NCBI GenBank assembly: GCA_943914355.1
Contig: CALUBS010000007.1
Coordinates: forward strand, 1 to 64,000
Length of the DNA: 64,000 nt
Source of the DNA: an uncultured Corynebacterium sp.
Lineage (GTDB): Bacteria > Actinomycetota > Actinomycetes > Mycobacteriales > Mycobacteriaceae
Direction of reading: 5' to 3'
A model generated the notes under the pieces. It had not been told where the DNA came from, did no database searches, and saw only the letters and a list, made by a program, of their open reading frames with translations. Each line of letters begins with the position of its first letter. The stretch's first letter is position 1. This document shows positions 7,976 to 17,029 of this stretch, piece by piece. Position numbers and translations under genes: made by a program.

Positions 7976-8117
7976 GATTAAGACAATAGGTAAAGTTGCG
8001 CGCTAGGGTGGCAAAAACGCGCCTAGCCAGCGAAATTGTGGTCTGTGGGAAGTATGTGACGGACTCACAGGATATTATCAGCGCAGCAGCTGGAGTTTCC
8101 GCGCCGAGTATAGAAAA

Positions 8118-8756
8118 ATGACACCCATGACAGAAACGAAGCGCGATGCCGAGTCCGTTGCCTCCACCGATGCGAACGTGGAGTTGACCGGTACCGCGGC
8201 GTTTGATGCTGGGGAAGCCACGATGCCTTCGTGGGCCGAATTGGTGGCAGAGCACGCCGATGGCGTGTACCGCTTGGCCTACCGTTTATCCGGTGACCAG
8301 CAGGATGCCGAGGATCTCACCCAAGAGACCTTTATGCGTGTCTTCCGCTCTTTGGATAAGTACCAACCGGGTACCTTTGGCGGCTGGCTGCACCGCATCA
8401 CCACGAACCTCTTTTTGGATATGGTGCGCCACCGCTCCAAGATCCGCATGGAGTCCCTACCTGAGGATTATGAGCGCGTTCCGGGTACGGATATGACCCC
8501 GGAGCAGGCCTATACCGTGGCCAACCTGGATCCCGTGCTGCAGTCCGCGCTGGATAGCCTGGCGCCGGATTTCCGTGTCGCCGTGGTTCTGTGTGATATC
8601 GAAGGCATGAGCTATGACGAAATCGCCGAAACCCTCGGCGTGAAGATGGGCACGGTGCGCTCACGCATCCACCGCGGCCGCTCCCAACTGCGTGCGGCGC
8701 TGGAAAAAGAGGCACAGACCAATGCGGAAGCGCGCATCTTGTTGCGCACGCGCTAG
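8118..8756 (+). CDS. sigE: ECF RNA polymerase sigma factor SigE
   Basis: A 212-residue extracytoplasmic-function sigma factor. Region 2 reads [24 protein letters not shown] (the [10 protein letters not shown] core binds RNA polymerase). Region 4 reads [32 protein letters not shown], the helix-turn-helix that recognises the -35 element. In this group SigE responds to envelope stress and is held by the anti-sigma factor encoded next. Synteny with M. tuberculosis Rv1221-Rv1222-Rv1224 supports the name. The frame opens with ATG at 8118. A second ATG at 8127 sits about 12 bases after a TATAGA box and could be the real start. Confidence 0.92.
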   Translation: MTPMTETKRDAESVASTDANVELTGTAAFDAGEATMPSWAELVAEHADGVYRLAYRLSGDQQDAEDLTQETFMRVFRSLDKYQPGTFGGWLHRITTNLFLDMVRHRSKIRMESLPEDYERVPGTDMTPEQAYTVANLDPVLQSALDSLAPDFRVAVVLCDIEGMSYDEIAETLGVKMGTVRSRIHRGRSQLRAALEKEAQTNAEARILLRTR

Positions 8757-8843
8757 AATCGAATCGTTAGCTCCCCTGCCGCGTGGCAGGGGGGATTAAG
8801 TGTGAGTAATCCGGCTGTGGCATGAACGTGAGGAGGGGTGTCG

Positions 8844-9299
8844 ATGGACTCACTGCGCGGACGCCGCACCCTCTCCAGGCTCAGCGTGCGGGGTGACTTT
8901 ACCCCCGCGCAGGCGAAGGCCCGGGATAAGGCAAAGGCGCGGGCGCGGCGCAGCGATTCCATCGGCCACCTCGGCCCAGAGGCCGTCGTTGCCTTCGTGG
9001 ACGGGGAGATGGAGCCCAAAGCCATGCACCGCGTGCGCATCCACCTGGTCCACTGCGCGGAATGCCGCGCCGACGTGCACCACCAGCGCCATGCCTCTGA
9101 GTGGGTGCGTCACTGCAGCGATGATTCCGCGGTGAAGGCCCCGCAGTCCTTATTGGCCAAGCTGGCGGGAATGGCTACGGAAGGCGTGGCCCCGGGCCCC
9201 GATGCGTCGACCCCGGCGCACCGGCCGGAGCAGGATTTCCTGGATAAAGTCGAGACGGTGGTACGCGCGATTAAACACAATCAGCGCGGACAGAACTAA
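8844..9299 (+). CDS. cseE: Anti-sigma-E factor (zinc-binding ZAS domain)
   Basis: A cytoplasmic zinc-associated anti-sigma factor that binds SigE and releases it on stress; RseA in M. tuberculosis is the equivalent. The ZAS signature HLVHCAECRADV (His-x3-Cys-x2-Cys) is at about residues 71-82. It is preceded by the conserved GPEAVVAFVDGEM helix. No membrane helix is present, so it is soluble. I choose the ATG at 8844 rather than the GTG at 8838. AGGAGG lies at 8831-8836, which leaves seven bases to the ATG but only one to the GTG. It follows sigE by about 90 bases and precedes tatB by 21, the conserved order. Confidence 0.88.
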   Translation: MDSLRGRRTLSRLSVRGDFTPAQAKARDKAKARARRSDSIGHLGPEAVVAFVDGEMEPKAMHRVRIHLVHCAECRADVHHQRHASEWVRHCSDDSAVKAPQSLLAKLAGMATEGVAPGPDASTPAHRPEQDFLDKVETVVRAIKHNQRGQN

Positions 9300-9320
9300 A
9301 CGGAGGGCGAGGATTTAACC

Positions 9321-9842
9321 GTGTTTTCTTCCATTGGCTGGCCCGAGATTATTGTCATTGTCCTCCTCGGCATCGTCATCATCGGCCCGGAGCGCATGCC
9401 GGAAGTCATCAAGGACGTGCGCGCGGCCATCTACGCCGCCCGCAAGGCCATCAATAATGCGAAGGCCGAGCTCAACGGCGAGATGGGGTCCATCTCCGCG
9501 GAATTCGACGATATCCGTGGCCCGCTCAACCAAGCTGCACAGTGGACGCGGTTAGGCCCGAAGGGTGCTATTACCAAGGCGCTTTTCGATGGCGACGATT
9601 CCGCCTGGGACGACTTCAATCCCCAGAAGATGGCCGAAGACATTAAATCCGGCACCGCGCCGAAAGAACCCGAACAGCGCGCGCAGGACAACAATGGCCC
9701 CGCCCGGCCCACCTTTAACTATGCCGAGGTATATGGCGATACCACCGAAACCACCCAGCAGCCGCCCCAGCAACAACAAAAGCCGCAGCGCGGTGGGGAA
9801 GATTCCACCGGCGGCGGCTCTGAGTGGAGCGACGTTACCTAA
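9321..9842 (+). CDS. tatB: Sec-independent protein translocase subunit TatB
   Basis: A 173-residue TatB. The N-terminal helix (SSIGWPEIIVIVLLGIVIIGPERMP) carries the Gly-Pro hinge and Glu that begin the amphipathic helix of TatA/TatB proteins. The long amphipathic stretch after residue 28 and the acidic, Gln- and Pro-rich disordered tail are typical of TatB rather than TatA. It works with TatA and TatC at the membrane to export folded proteins. The start is a GTG at 9321. Position directly after the sigE/cseE pair matches M. tuberculosis Rv1224. It is convergent with mrp, with 12 bases between the stops. Confidence 0.9.
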   Translation: MFSSIGWPEIIVIVLLGIVIIGPERMPEVIKDVRAAIYAARKAINNAKAELNGEMGSISAEFDDIRGPLNQAAQWTRLGPKGAITKALFDGDDSAWDDFNPQKMAEDIKSGTAPKEPEQRAQDNNGPARPTFNYAEVYGDTTETTQQPPQQQQKPQRGGEDSTGGGSEWSDVT

Positions 9843-9854
9843 TACAACGCGCTC

Positions 9855-10985
9855 TTAGTTCACGCCCAAGTTGAGGCTCTTGCCCACGAGGGAATCGGAG
9901 CGGATGGCGAGCTTATCAGCAACTGCCCTGATTTCCTTTGCGGCAGGGGAGTCGGGTGCTTCGAGCACGATGGGTGTGCCGGCGTCGCTATTCGAGCGCA
10001 GGGACGGATCCAGCGGTACGGACGCCAGCAGCGGCACCTCGTGGCCCAAGATGACGCCGAGGCGGTCTGCGACGATCTGGCCGCCGCCTTCACCAAAGAC
10101 ATCCATGGTGGAGCCATCCGGCATGACCATGGCGCTCATGTTCTCAATCACGCCGGCCACGCGCTGGCGCGTTTGTTGGGAGATGGAACCGGCGCGCTCG
10201 GCTACCTCTGCTGCAGCGGCCTGCGGCGTGGTGACGATGAGCAGCTCCGCATTCGGGATGAGCTGCGCAACGGACAGCGCTACATCGCCGGTACCCGGAG
10301 GCAGGTCGAGGAGGAGGACATCGAGGTCGCCCCAGAATACGTCCGCCAAGAACTGCTGCAGCGCGCGGTGGAGCATGGGCCCGCGCCAGACGACGGGCGC
10401 GTTACCCTCCACGAACTGCCCAATCGAGATGTGCTTAATGCCGTGGGAGATGGGGGGCAGCAGCATTTCATCATCAAGCACGGTGGGGCCGTCGGTTGAG
10501 CCGAGCAGGCTGGGCACGGAGTGGCCGTAAATATCGGCATCGACAATGCCGACCTTCAGGCCCTTATCCACCAGCGCTGCGGCAAGGTTGACGGTCATCG
10601 AGGACTTGCCGACGCCACCCTTACCCGATGCCACCGCAAATACGCGGGTCGTCGAATCGGGCTTCGCAAAGGGAATCTCGGGTTCGGCCTTGCCGCCGCG
10701 TAGCTTTTGCTTCAGCTCGCGGCGTTGCTCATCGCTCATCGCGTCCATGGTCACGGTGACCTTGCCAACGCCGTCGATATCCTCGACCGCGGCACGGGTA
10801 TTGGTCTCGATGGTGGACTTCATGGGGCAGCCCGCGATGGTCAGATAAATGCCAACGGTGACGTCGTTTCCTTCGATATCGACCGATTTCACCATATTGA
10901 GTTCGGTGATGGGGCGGCCGATTTCTGGATCCTGTACGTGGGAAAGAGCCTCGCGTACGGCTGATTCGGTAATAGAGCTAGACAT
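9855..10985 (-). CDS. mrp: Mrp/ApbC-type P-loop iron-sulfur carrier ATPase
   Basis: A 376-residue Mrp protein that binds a 4Fe-4S cluster and passes it to target proteins. An N-terminal MIP18/DUF59 domain (ALSHVQDPEIGRPITEL, AGCPMKSTIE) precedes the MinD-like ATPase. The latter has the deviant Walker A GKGGVGKSS near residue 125 and VDADIYGHSVP for switch I. The usual CxxC near the C terminus is not apparent (ENMSAMVMPDGS is where it is expected), as in other actinobacterial Mrp proteins I recall. The frame is open to a GTG at 11006. The ATG at 10985 (MSSSITESAVREAL) has TAAGAT ten bases upstream and fits the family start. Confidence 0.88.
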   Translation of the reverse strand: MSSSITESAVREALSHVQDPEIGRPITELNMVKSVDIEGNDVTVGIYLTIAGCPMKSTIETNTRAAVEDIDGVGKVTVTMDAMSDEQRRELKQKLRGGKAEPEIPFAKPDSTTRVFAVASGKGGVGKSSMTVNLAAALVDKGLKVGIVDADIYGHSVPSLLGSTDGPTVLDDEMLLPPISHGIKHISIGQFVEGNAPVVWRGPMLHRALQQFLADVFWGDLDVLLLDLPPGTGDVALSVAQLIPNAELLIVTTPQAAAAEVAERAGSISQQTRQRVAGVIENMSAMVMPDGSTMDVFGEGGGQIVADRLGVILGHEVPLLASVPLDPSLRSNSDAGTPIVLEAPDSPAAKEIRAVADKLAIRSDSLVGKSLNLGVN

Positions 10986-11108
10986 AACTCTTGCCATCTT
11001 AGTCACGGCGCTACCTCAGGTAAACACGCCTGCACGGTAGACTCTGTGGGACGTTTAAATCCATCCGTTTGTATCGGTGAACTAGAAAAATTAGAAGGAG
11101 CATCCTCA

Positions 11109-11855
11109 GTGAAGCGCAGCCCCGCCCGTCGATATGCCCGCGCTACTGTTACCGCGGTGGTAGGCGCTGCGCTGCTTGCTGGCTGCTCCGACAAGGTCGA
11201 GACCAGCCCCGCTGCGGCACAATCCGAACCGGAACAGGTGCAGATCGTCGTTGACCCTGCAGAAACAGATCAGCTCATCTTAGGCGAGGTATTCCGGCAG
11301 TCGCTCTTGGAGGAAGGACGCATAGCCGAGCTGAAGAAAGAAGAAACCTTCAAAACACATGGAGGCAAGGGCAGTTCCCTAAACCCGGAAGGCAATTTTT
11401 ACGTTGGGTGCACTGGCAGCTTTTTAAGCCACTTTAATCCCGGTGAGGCGCGCGATATCTCGGCGGAATATAAAAAGGCAGAAGAAGACAGTGAGCCGGG
11501 CGGGGAGGACTTCCTAGCCCGCACCCACATTGCACTCATGTCTACCTTGCCCACTCAACTTGCCACCGTCGAGCCCTCCGGCGCTCACGGTTGTGAGGAT
11601 GCGCAACCAGAGCTGCCAGAAAACTTCGTGGTCATCTATAGCGATAGCCTCTTTGACCGCGAAGAGGAAAAATCTGTCGCCGCGGTCACCAAATTCATCA
11701 CACAAAAAGATATCTCTGACATGGTGGAGGCGATAGAGGATGGCGAAGAGCTGAAGAAGGTCGTCCACGAATGGATGGAAGCTTCCGGAATGGACATTGT
11801 CAATGAAGAAAGCGATTCCGGCTCCTCCGGCGGCTCGGATCTGAGCAGTTCCTAA
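11109..11855 (+). CDS. Secreted lipoprotein of unknown function
   Basis: A 248-residue lipoprotein. The signal peptide VKRSPARRYARATVTAVVG ends in the lipobox LLAGC, placing the lipid-modified Cys at about residue 27. The mature part is acidic and holds two further cysteines (YVGCTG and GCEDAQPELP) that could form a disulfide. It ends in a Ser/Gly-rich tail. The GTG at 11109 is preceded by AGAAGGAG at 8 bases, so the longer frame from 11046 is not used. It is divergent from mrp. I recognise no domain. A copy of the interspersed repeat follows its stop codon. Confidence 0.75.
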   Translation: MKRSPARRYARATVTAVVGAALLAGCSDKVETSPAAAQSEPEQVQIVVDPAETDQLILGEVFRQSLLEEGRIAELKKEETFKTHGGKGSSLNPEGNFYVGCTGSFLSHFNPGEARDISAEYKKAEEDSEPGGEDFLARTHIALMSTLPTQLATVEPSGAHGCEDAQPELPENFVVIYSDSLFDREEEKSVAAVTKFITQKDISDMVEAIEDGEELKKVVHEWMEASGMDIVNEESDSGSSGGSDLSSS

Positions 11856-11882
11856 GGTATCGGTGCGGTTCGTTCTACCCAC

Positions 11883-12077
11883 CACCCGCCCTTCGCGCTC
11901 ACCGGCAGGCGCGCTTTAGCGTGCGTTCGGCCTCTTCGTGATCGCGAAGGGTGGGGTAGGCGAACTGGTGAATCTAATCGTCGCACCATTTCTGCGATAG
12001 CTGCACCGCGCCCCTTGACGCTCACGGGCGGTGCTTGCCGATGCCCCTCCACCTCGCCGGTGAGCGCGAAGGGCGGG
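11883..12077. repeat. Interspersed palindromic repeat, copy 2
   Basis: CCCGCCCTTCGCGCTCACCG at the left end is mirrored by TCGCGAAGGGTGGGG near 11942. The right half (about 12018-12077) repeats the block CTCACGGGCGGTGCTTG, then CGATGCCCCTCCACCTCGCC, then GGTGAGCGCGAAGGGCGGG. It aligns with 5567-5625 with only a few differences. Confidence 0.65.
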
Positions 12078-12148
12078 TAGGCGGCTGGCTGGAAGCGAAC
12101 CTAGCGAGGCGAAGGCAACAGCGTCCATGAAATAGCATTAAGCATGAA

Positions 12149-12184
12149 AATGCCCCAGTGAGGAAATAACCTCACTGGGGCATT
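12149..12184 (-). terminator. Terminator of odhA (possibly bidirectional)
   Basis: A perfect 15-base stem: AATGCCCCAGTGAGG at 12149-12163 and CCTCACTGGGGCATT at 12170-12184, with a 6-base loop. On the minus strand the stem is followed by TTTTCAT, so it should stop odhA transcription. Confidence 0.85.
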
Positions 12185-12228
12185 CAGCGCTGTACTGCGC
12201 TAGGTGCGGCTTCGGCGATTAAAAGCGA

Positions 12229-15200
12229 TTAAACGTCGAAGGCCTCTTCAAGCAAGTTCTTCTGCTCAATCTGGTGCACCTTGGCGTTACCCGTAGCCGT
12301 AGAGGACTGGGCGCGGCGGGAAACGCGGACCATTTCCGGCATATCCGGAATGAGGTTGCGCAGGTGCTCGTTGTAGAACGGCCATGGGCCTTGGTTGGCG
12401 GGCTCGTCCTGTACGAACCGGACCTGGGTGGCGTTCGGGTACATCTCGAATGCCTCGCTCAGGCGGTTGAACGGAATCGGGTGGAGCATTTCCACGCGGA
12501 CGATGGCGATGTCATCGCGGCCGTCAGCCTCGCGCTTCTTCTCCAAGTCCCAGTAGAGCTTGCCGGAGACCAGCATGATGGTCTTAACCTTGTCCGTATC
12601 GCCGACCTTCTTGTTATTGACGTCCACGAAGTGGGGGTCATTGATAACAGAGCGGAACTTCTTGACCTCGGTGAACTCCTCAACGGAGGAGGTAGCGGCC
12701 TTGTTGCGCAGCATGGACTTCGGGGTGAAGACGACCAGCGGGCGCTTCATTTCACCCAAAGCCTGGCGGCGCAGCAAGTGGAAGTGGTTAGCCGGGGTGG
12801 ACGGCTGAGCCACGGTCATGGAACCTTCCGCACACAGCTGCAGATAGCGCTCGATGCGGGCGGAGGAGTGGTCCGGGCCCTGGCCTTCGTAGCCGTGCGG
12901 CAGGAGGAGAACCAGGCTTGACAGCTGGCCCCACTTGGCCTCACCGGAAGAGAGGTACTCATCGATGATGGTCTGGGCACCGTTGGCGAAGTCACCGAAC
13001 TGAGCCTCCCACGCCACGAGGGCGTCGGGGTTACCCACGGTGTAGCCGTATTCGAAGCCCATGCCGGCGAACTCGGTAAGCGCGGAGTTGTAGACCATGA
13101 ACTTACCGCCGTTGTCCTTGGACACAGCCAGGGAGTTGAGCGGGTTGTACTCGTTGCTATTGCGGTGATCGAAGGTCACGGCGTGGCGCTGGGTGAAGGT
13201 ACCGCGGCGGGAATCCTCACCGGCCAGGCGCACGACCTTGCCCTGGTTAGCCAAGGAACCGAAGGCGAGCAGCTCGCCCCAGCCCCAGTCGATGCCGCCT
13301 TCGCGAACAGACTTCGCACGGTCCTTGGCCACCTTGGCCACGCGCTTGTGGTACTCGAAGTCCTCGGGTGGGTTGCCGTAGGCATCGCCAAGCTCGACCA
13401 TCTCTTCAGCGGTGATGGAGGTATCCAGGCCGCGGGTGAGATCCTGCGAGGAGGTAATACCGGTCTGTTCCTTGGGGCCGGCCTTTTCGGCTTCCTTGTG
13501 CTCGGTGAATACTGACTCCATCTGGTCGTGGAAGTCGCGTGCCGCTGCCTCGGCGTCCTCGGCAGACAGGTCGCCACGGCCGATGAGCTCGTTGGTGTAG
13601 TGCTCGCGCACAGGCTCGTGGTTCTCAATGACCGAGTACAGCTGCGGCTGGGTCATGGATGGGTCATCGGCCTCGTTGTGGCCGCGCAGACGGTAGACCA
13701 CGAGGTCAATGAAGACGTCCTTGCCAAACTGGCGGCGGTATTCTGCGGCCATCTGGCCAACCCAGACAACGGCCTCTGGGTCATCACCGTTGACGTGGAA
13801 GACCGGGCAGTCAAAGCCCTTGGCCAAGTCGGTGACGTAGTGGGTGGAACGGCCGGAATCCGGGGTGGTGGTAAAGCCCACCTGGTTGTTGACCACGATG
13901 TGGATGGTACCGCCGTTGGTAAAGCCGCGCAGCTGGGACAGGTTGATGGTCTCCTGTACGACGCCGAGGCCGGTGAAGGATGCATCGCCGTGGAGCATGA
14001 CGGGAACGACGGAGTAGCCGTCCTTGCCCTTGTCCAAGATGTCTTGCTTGGCGCGGGCGATGCCCTCCATGACTGGGTCCACAGCCTCGAGGTGGGACGG
14101 GTTGGCTGCAAGGGTGACCTTGATTTCACCATCGCCGAACATCTGCAGGTGCTCGCCCTCGGAGCCCAAGTGGTACTTCACGTCACCAGAGCCGCCGAGC
14201 TGGCCGCCCTTGTAGTTGCCGTCGAACTCGCCGAAGATATCTGCCAGCGGCTTGCCCACGATATTGAACAGCACATTCAGACGGCCGCGGTGCGGCATGC
14301 CCATGACAACCTCGTCGAGGCCCTGGCCCGCAGCGGTATCGATGATGGAATCCAAAAGCGGGATAAGGGTTTCAGAGCCCTCGAGGGAGAAGCGCTTCTG
14401 GCCCACGTACTTGGTCTGCAGGAAGTTCTCGAATGCCTCGGCGGCGTTGACCTTCTGCAGGATGTACTTCTGCTCGGCATTGGTCGGCTTTGGCATGCCG
14501 GCCTCGAGGCGGTCCTGCATCCAGCTGCGCTCGTCGCGGTCCAGGATGTGGGTGTATTCGGAGCCGACCTTCAGGGTATAAGCAGCGCGCAGGCGGGAAA
14601 GCACCTCGCGCAAGGTCATCTGTTCCTTGCCGCCGAAGCCGCCGACGTTGAAGACGCGGTCCAAGTCCCAGATGGTCAGGCCGTGCGTAGCGATGTCGAG
14701 GTCGCGGTGATCCGGGCTAGGCAGGCCGGGCTGGGACCAGCCGAGCGGGTTGACATCGGCAAGCAAGTGCCCGCGGGAGCGGTAGGACTCGATGAGCTGC
14801 ATGACGCGGGTGTTCTTGTCCACGCCAGAGTTGGGGATGTCCTGTGCCCAGCGGAAGGGCTCATAAGGAACGCCCATGGACTCGAAGAGCTCGTCCCAGA
14901 AGGCGTCATCAACAATGAGCTTGCCGATGGTGCGCAGGAACTCGCCGGACTCTGCACCCTGGATAACGCGGTGGTCATAGGTGGAGGTCAAGGTGACCAG
15001 GCGGCCGACGCCCAAGTCAGCCAAGCGGTCAGCGGAAGCGCCGGCGAATTCTGCCGGGTAATCCATGGAACCAACGCCGATAATGGAGCCTGCCCCCTTG
15101 GTCAGGCGAGCAATGGAGTGGCGGGTGCCGATGCCGCCTGGGTTGGTCAGGTTAATGGTGACCCCAGAGAAGTCATCCATGGTGAGCTTGTTCTTACGGG

Positions 15201-15984
15201 AACGGGTAACGATGTCCTCGTAAGCCTCAATGAACTCGGCGAAAGACTTGGTCTCGCACTCCTTGATGGCGGCGACCACGAGGGCGCGGGAGCCATCCTT
15301 CTGCGGGAGGTCGATGGCCAGGCCCAGGTTGATGTGCTCAGGCTGGACGACGAAGGGCTTGCCGTCCTTTTCCTCGTAGCGCACGTTCATGCCAGGGTGC
15401 AGCTGCACGGCCTTGACCATGGCGTAGCCAATAATGTGGGTAAAGGAGATCTTGCCACCGCGGGTGCGCTTCAGGTGGTCATTGATCATGGAGCGGTTTT
15501 CCCACATGAGCTTGACCGGCATATCGCGCACGGTGGTAGCGGTAGGAATCTCGAGGGATTCTTCCATGTTCTTAGCAATCGCCTTAAACATGCCCTTGAG
15601 CTGGCGCTCGTCGCCGCCCTTATAATCTTCTAGGTCATTCAGCGGAGACTGCGCATTCTTGCCCGCAGAATGCTTCGCCTTCGCGGACTTTTCCTTGGCC
15701 TTAGATACAGACTCTTTCACGTTGGTATCGCGGGCCTCTTGCTTGCGGGCGGTGGTAGTGCCTTCGGTCTTCTTGGCCGAGGACGTGGACTCTGCCTTTG
15801 CCTTCTGTGGCTGTGGCTTAGATGCTTTAGATGGAGCCTCAGCTTCTGGCTGCGCCTTGGGCGCGCCGTTTGCTTCGAAATAGTCGCGCCACTCCTTGTC
15901 TACGGAGCTAGGATCCTTGGAGTACTGCTGGAACTGCTCGTCTATCAGCCACGCATTCGGGCCGAAGATGCTCGATGTGCTCAC
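12229..15984 (-). CDS. odhA: 2-oxoglutarate dehydrogenase E1 with fused E2 domain (OdhA)
   Basis: The large TCA-cycle enzyme of Corynebacteriales, about 1,250 residues, decarboxylating 2-oxoglutarate in a hybrid complex with AceF and Lpd. After an N-terminal segment (VSTSSIFGPNAW) and an Ala/Lys/Ser-rich linker comes an E2-type acyltransferase domain. It has RTRGGKISFTHIIGYAMVKA and the catalytic-region TSTYDHRVIQGAESGEFL. The thiamine-diphosphate E1 domain follows (MPHRGRLNVLFNIVGKP, HGDASFTGLGVVQET, YRLRGHNEADDPSMTQP). It ends with the transketolase C-terminal part. In C. glutamicum OdhI inhibits this enzyme. The frame is open to an ATG at 16002; I use the GTG at 15984 because its product lines up with the known N terminus. 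It is followed by a strong terminator. Confidence 0.95.
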   Translation of the reverse strand: MSTSSIFGPNAWLIDEQFQQYSKDPSSVDKEWRDYFEANGAPKAQPEAEAPSKASKPQPQKAKAESTSSAKKTEGTTTARKQEARDTNVKESVSKAKEKSAKAKHSAGKNAQSPLNDLEDYKGGDERQLKGMFKAIAKNMEESLEIPTATTVRDMPVKLMWENRSMINDHLKRTRGGKISFTHIIGYAMVKAVQLHPGMNVRYEEKDGKPFVVQPEHINLGLAIDLPQKDGSRALVVAAIKECETKSFAEFIEAYEDIVTRSRKNKLTMDDFSGVTINLTNPGGIGTRHSIARLTKGAGSIIGVGSMDYPAEFAGASADRLADLGVGRLVTLTSTYDHRVIQGAESGEFLRTIGKLIVDDAFWDELFESMGVPYEPFRWAQDIPNSGVDKNTRVMQLIESYRSRGHLLADVNPLGWSQPGLPSPDHRDLDIATHGLTIWDLDRVFNVGGFGGKEQMTLREVLSRLRAAYTLKVGSEYTHILDRDERSWMQDRLEAGMPKPTNAEQKYILQKVNAAEAFENFLQTKYVGQKRFSLEGSETLIPLLDSIIDTAAGQGLDEVVMGMPHRGRLNVLFNIVGKPLADIFGEFDGNYKGGQLGGSGDVKYHLGSEGEHLQMFGDGEIKVTLAANPSHLEAVDPVMEGIARAKQDILDKGKDGYSVVPVMLHGDASFTGLGVVQETINLSQLRGFTNGGTIHIVVNNQVGFTTTPDSGRSTHYVTDLAKGFDCPVFHVNGDDPEAVVWVGQMAAEYRRQFGKDVFIDLVVYRLRGHNEADDPSMTQPQLYSVIENHEPVREHYTNELIGRGDLSAEDAEAAARDFHDQMESVFTEHKEAEKAGPKEQTGITSSQDLTRGLDTSITAEEMVELGDAYGNPPEDFEYHKRVAKVAKDRAKSVREGGIDWGWGELLAFGSLANQGKVVRLAGEDSRRGTFTQRHAVTFDHRNSNEYNPLNSLAVSKDNGGKFMVYNSALTEFAGMGFEYGYTVGNPDALVAWEAQFGDFANGAQTIIDEYLSSGEAKWGQLSSLVLLLPHGYEGQGPDHSSARIERYLQLCAEGSMTVAQPSTPANHFHLLRRQALGEMKRPLVVFTPKSMLRNKAATSSVEEFTEVKKFRSVINDPHFVDVNNKKVGDTDKVKTIMLVSGKLYWDLEKKREADGRDDIAIVRVEMLHPIPFNRLSEAFEMYPNATQVRFVQDEPANQGPWPFYNEHLRNLIPDMPEMVRVSRRAQSSTATGNAKVHQIEQKNLLEEAFDV

Positions 15985-16147
15985 GGCAGGTTTTCGCCTC
16001 ATTTCTCTGCTTTAAAATGGTCGTTTATTCGACTTTAGTCCGGACTTTGTACGAGCGCATTTATCACCCGCCAAAGTGTCTGCCTATATGATACGGGCCA
16101 ATCCCTCACCTTCACTATGTCAGGGGTACTGAATTCGCTCTAAACGA

Positions 16148-16885
16148 TCATTGGGTACCCGCCTCAGTGTGGGAAAGAGGGGAGAGCTGGTGGCGGGCGT
16201 GTTCGATGACCTGATTGGCCAGCTTGCGATTGGCCTTCGTGCCAATGACCGCGCCGATGCCCATAGGCATGAGCTTGCCCACCCATGCCCACTTCATGCG
16301 CTTGGTGATTTGCTTGGTAAATACCTTGGTCAGGCGGCCATTGATGCCAGATAGCGTGGGACCGGAAAAGCGGGAGAGGGAGGCTACGGAACGCGCCCCC
16401 GTGACCGTGCCGAGGTCCCCCACGAAAGTATCAACCACCGCGGAACCCTTCGAGCCAGTCAGTACCACCAGCACCAGGGCGCGGCGGCGCTCGGGCGAGG
16501 AGATATCGTCGCCGCGCAGGTACGCGGACGCCAGGATGTACCACGCAGCGGCTTCAAGAAAGACCACGGATTCCGCACCGATGGTGGCAGCGCCCGTAAA
16601 TAGCCCGATGCCGGGCACGGATGCGGAGGCACCAGCGGCCGCGCCCGTGCCGGTAGTGATATTGATGAAGTGCTTGTTAATAAAGCCCTGCAACTCTTGG
16701 TCAGTTGCATCCGGGTGATGCTTCTTTAGGTTCTTGACGTATTTGGAAATAACACCAGATTGCACGGATACGGCGCGGTCCAAAGAGTTCAGCAGAGCCT
16801 TGGTAAATCGGCCGCTGTGCTCTGGATCGATGTCATATGTGTCAGTAGCTGCGTCATCTGGGGCGGACTTTTTAAATATGGACAT
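16148..16885 (-). CDS. Conserved hypothetical membrane-associated protein
   Basis: A 245-residue protein beginning MSIFKKSAPDDAATDTYDID. The centre contains two moderately hydrophobic, small-residue-rich segments (TGTGAAAGASASVPGIGLFTG and SVVFLEAAAWYILASAYLRG). A third lies near residues 200-215 (WVGKLMPMGIGAVIGTKA), suggesting membrane contact. I do not recognise a catalytic motif. The ATG at 16885 is preceded by GGGAGAAGG. It lies upstream of odhA on the same strand, about 160 bases away. A loose resemblance to EcsC-type proteins in the glycine-rich core is possible but unproven. Confidence 0.6.
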   Translation of the reverse strand: MSIFKKSAPDDAATDTYDIDPEHSGRFTKALLNSLDRAVSVQSGVISKYVKNLKKHHPDATDQELQGFINKHFINITTGTGAAAGASASVPGIGLFTGAATIGAESVVFLEAAAWYILASAYLRGDDISSPERRRALVLVVLTGSKGSAVVDTFVGDLGTVTGARSVASLSRFSGPTLSGINGRLTKVFTKQITKRMKWAWVGKLMPMGIGAVIGTKANRKLANQVIEHARHQLSPLSHTEAGTQ

Positions 16886-17029
16886 GCCTTCTCCCACACC
16901 AATCCTTAATTTGTTGGGGCAGTAGTATTAATTGATTTTTTACCTAGCATAGCCCTGGCCTTGAAAGAAGGGGGCGCGCATGTGCGATTCGGATCGCGGC
17001 CGGCGTGCAATCTACCTAAGGTAGGGAGT

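Larger units (their letters stand above)
11856..12228. other. Non-coding region between lipoprotein and odhA
   Basis: About 370 bases with no credible gene. It holds repeat copy 2 (11883-12077) and a strong hairpin (12149-12184). Between them lie short segments with no recognisable signal. Confidence 0.7.

Noticed and set aside
13528..15633. A 701-codon plus-strand open frame opposite odhA
   Set aside because: It mirrors the odhA codon pattern in a high-GC gene, has low-complexity hydrophobic content and no family motif; odhA is certain on the other strand.
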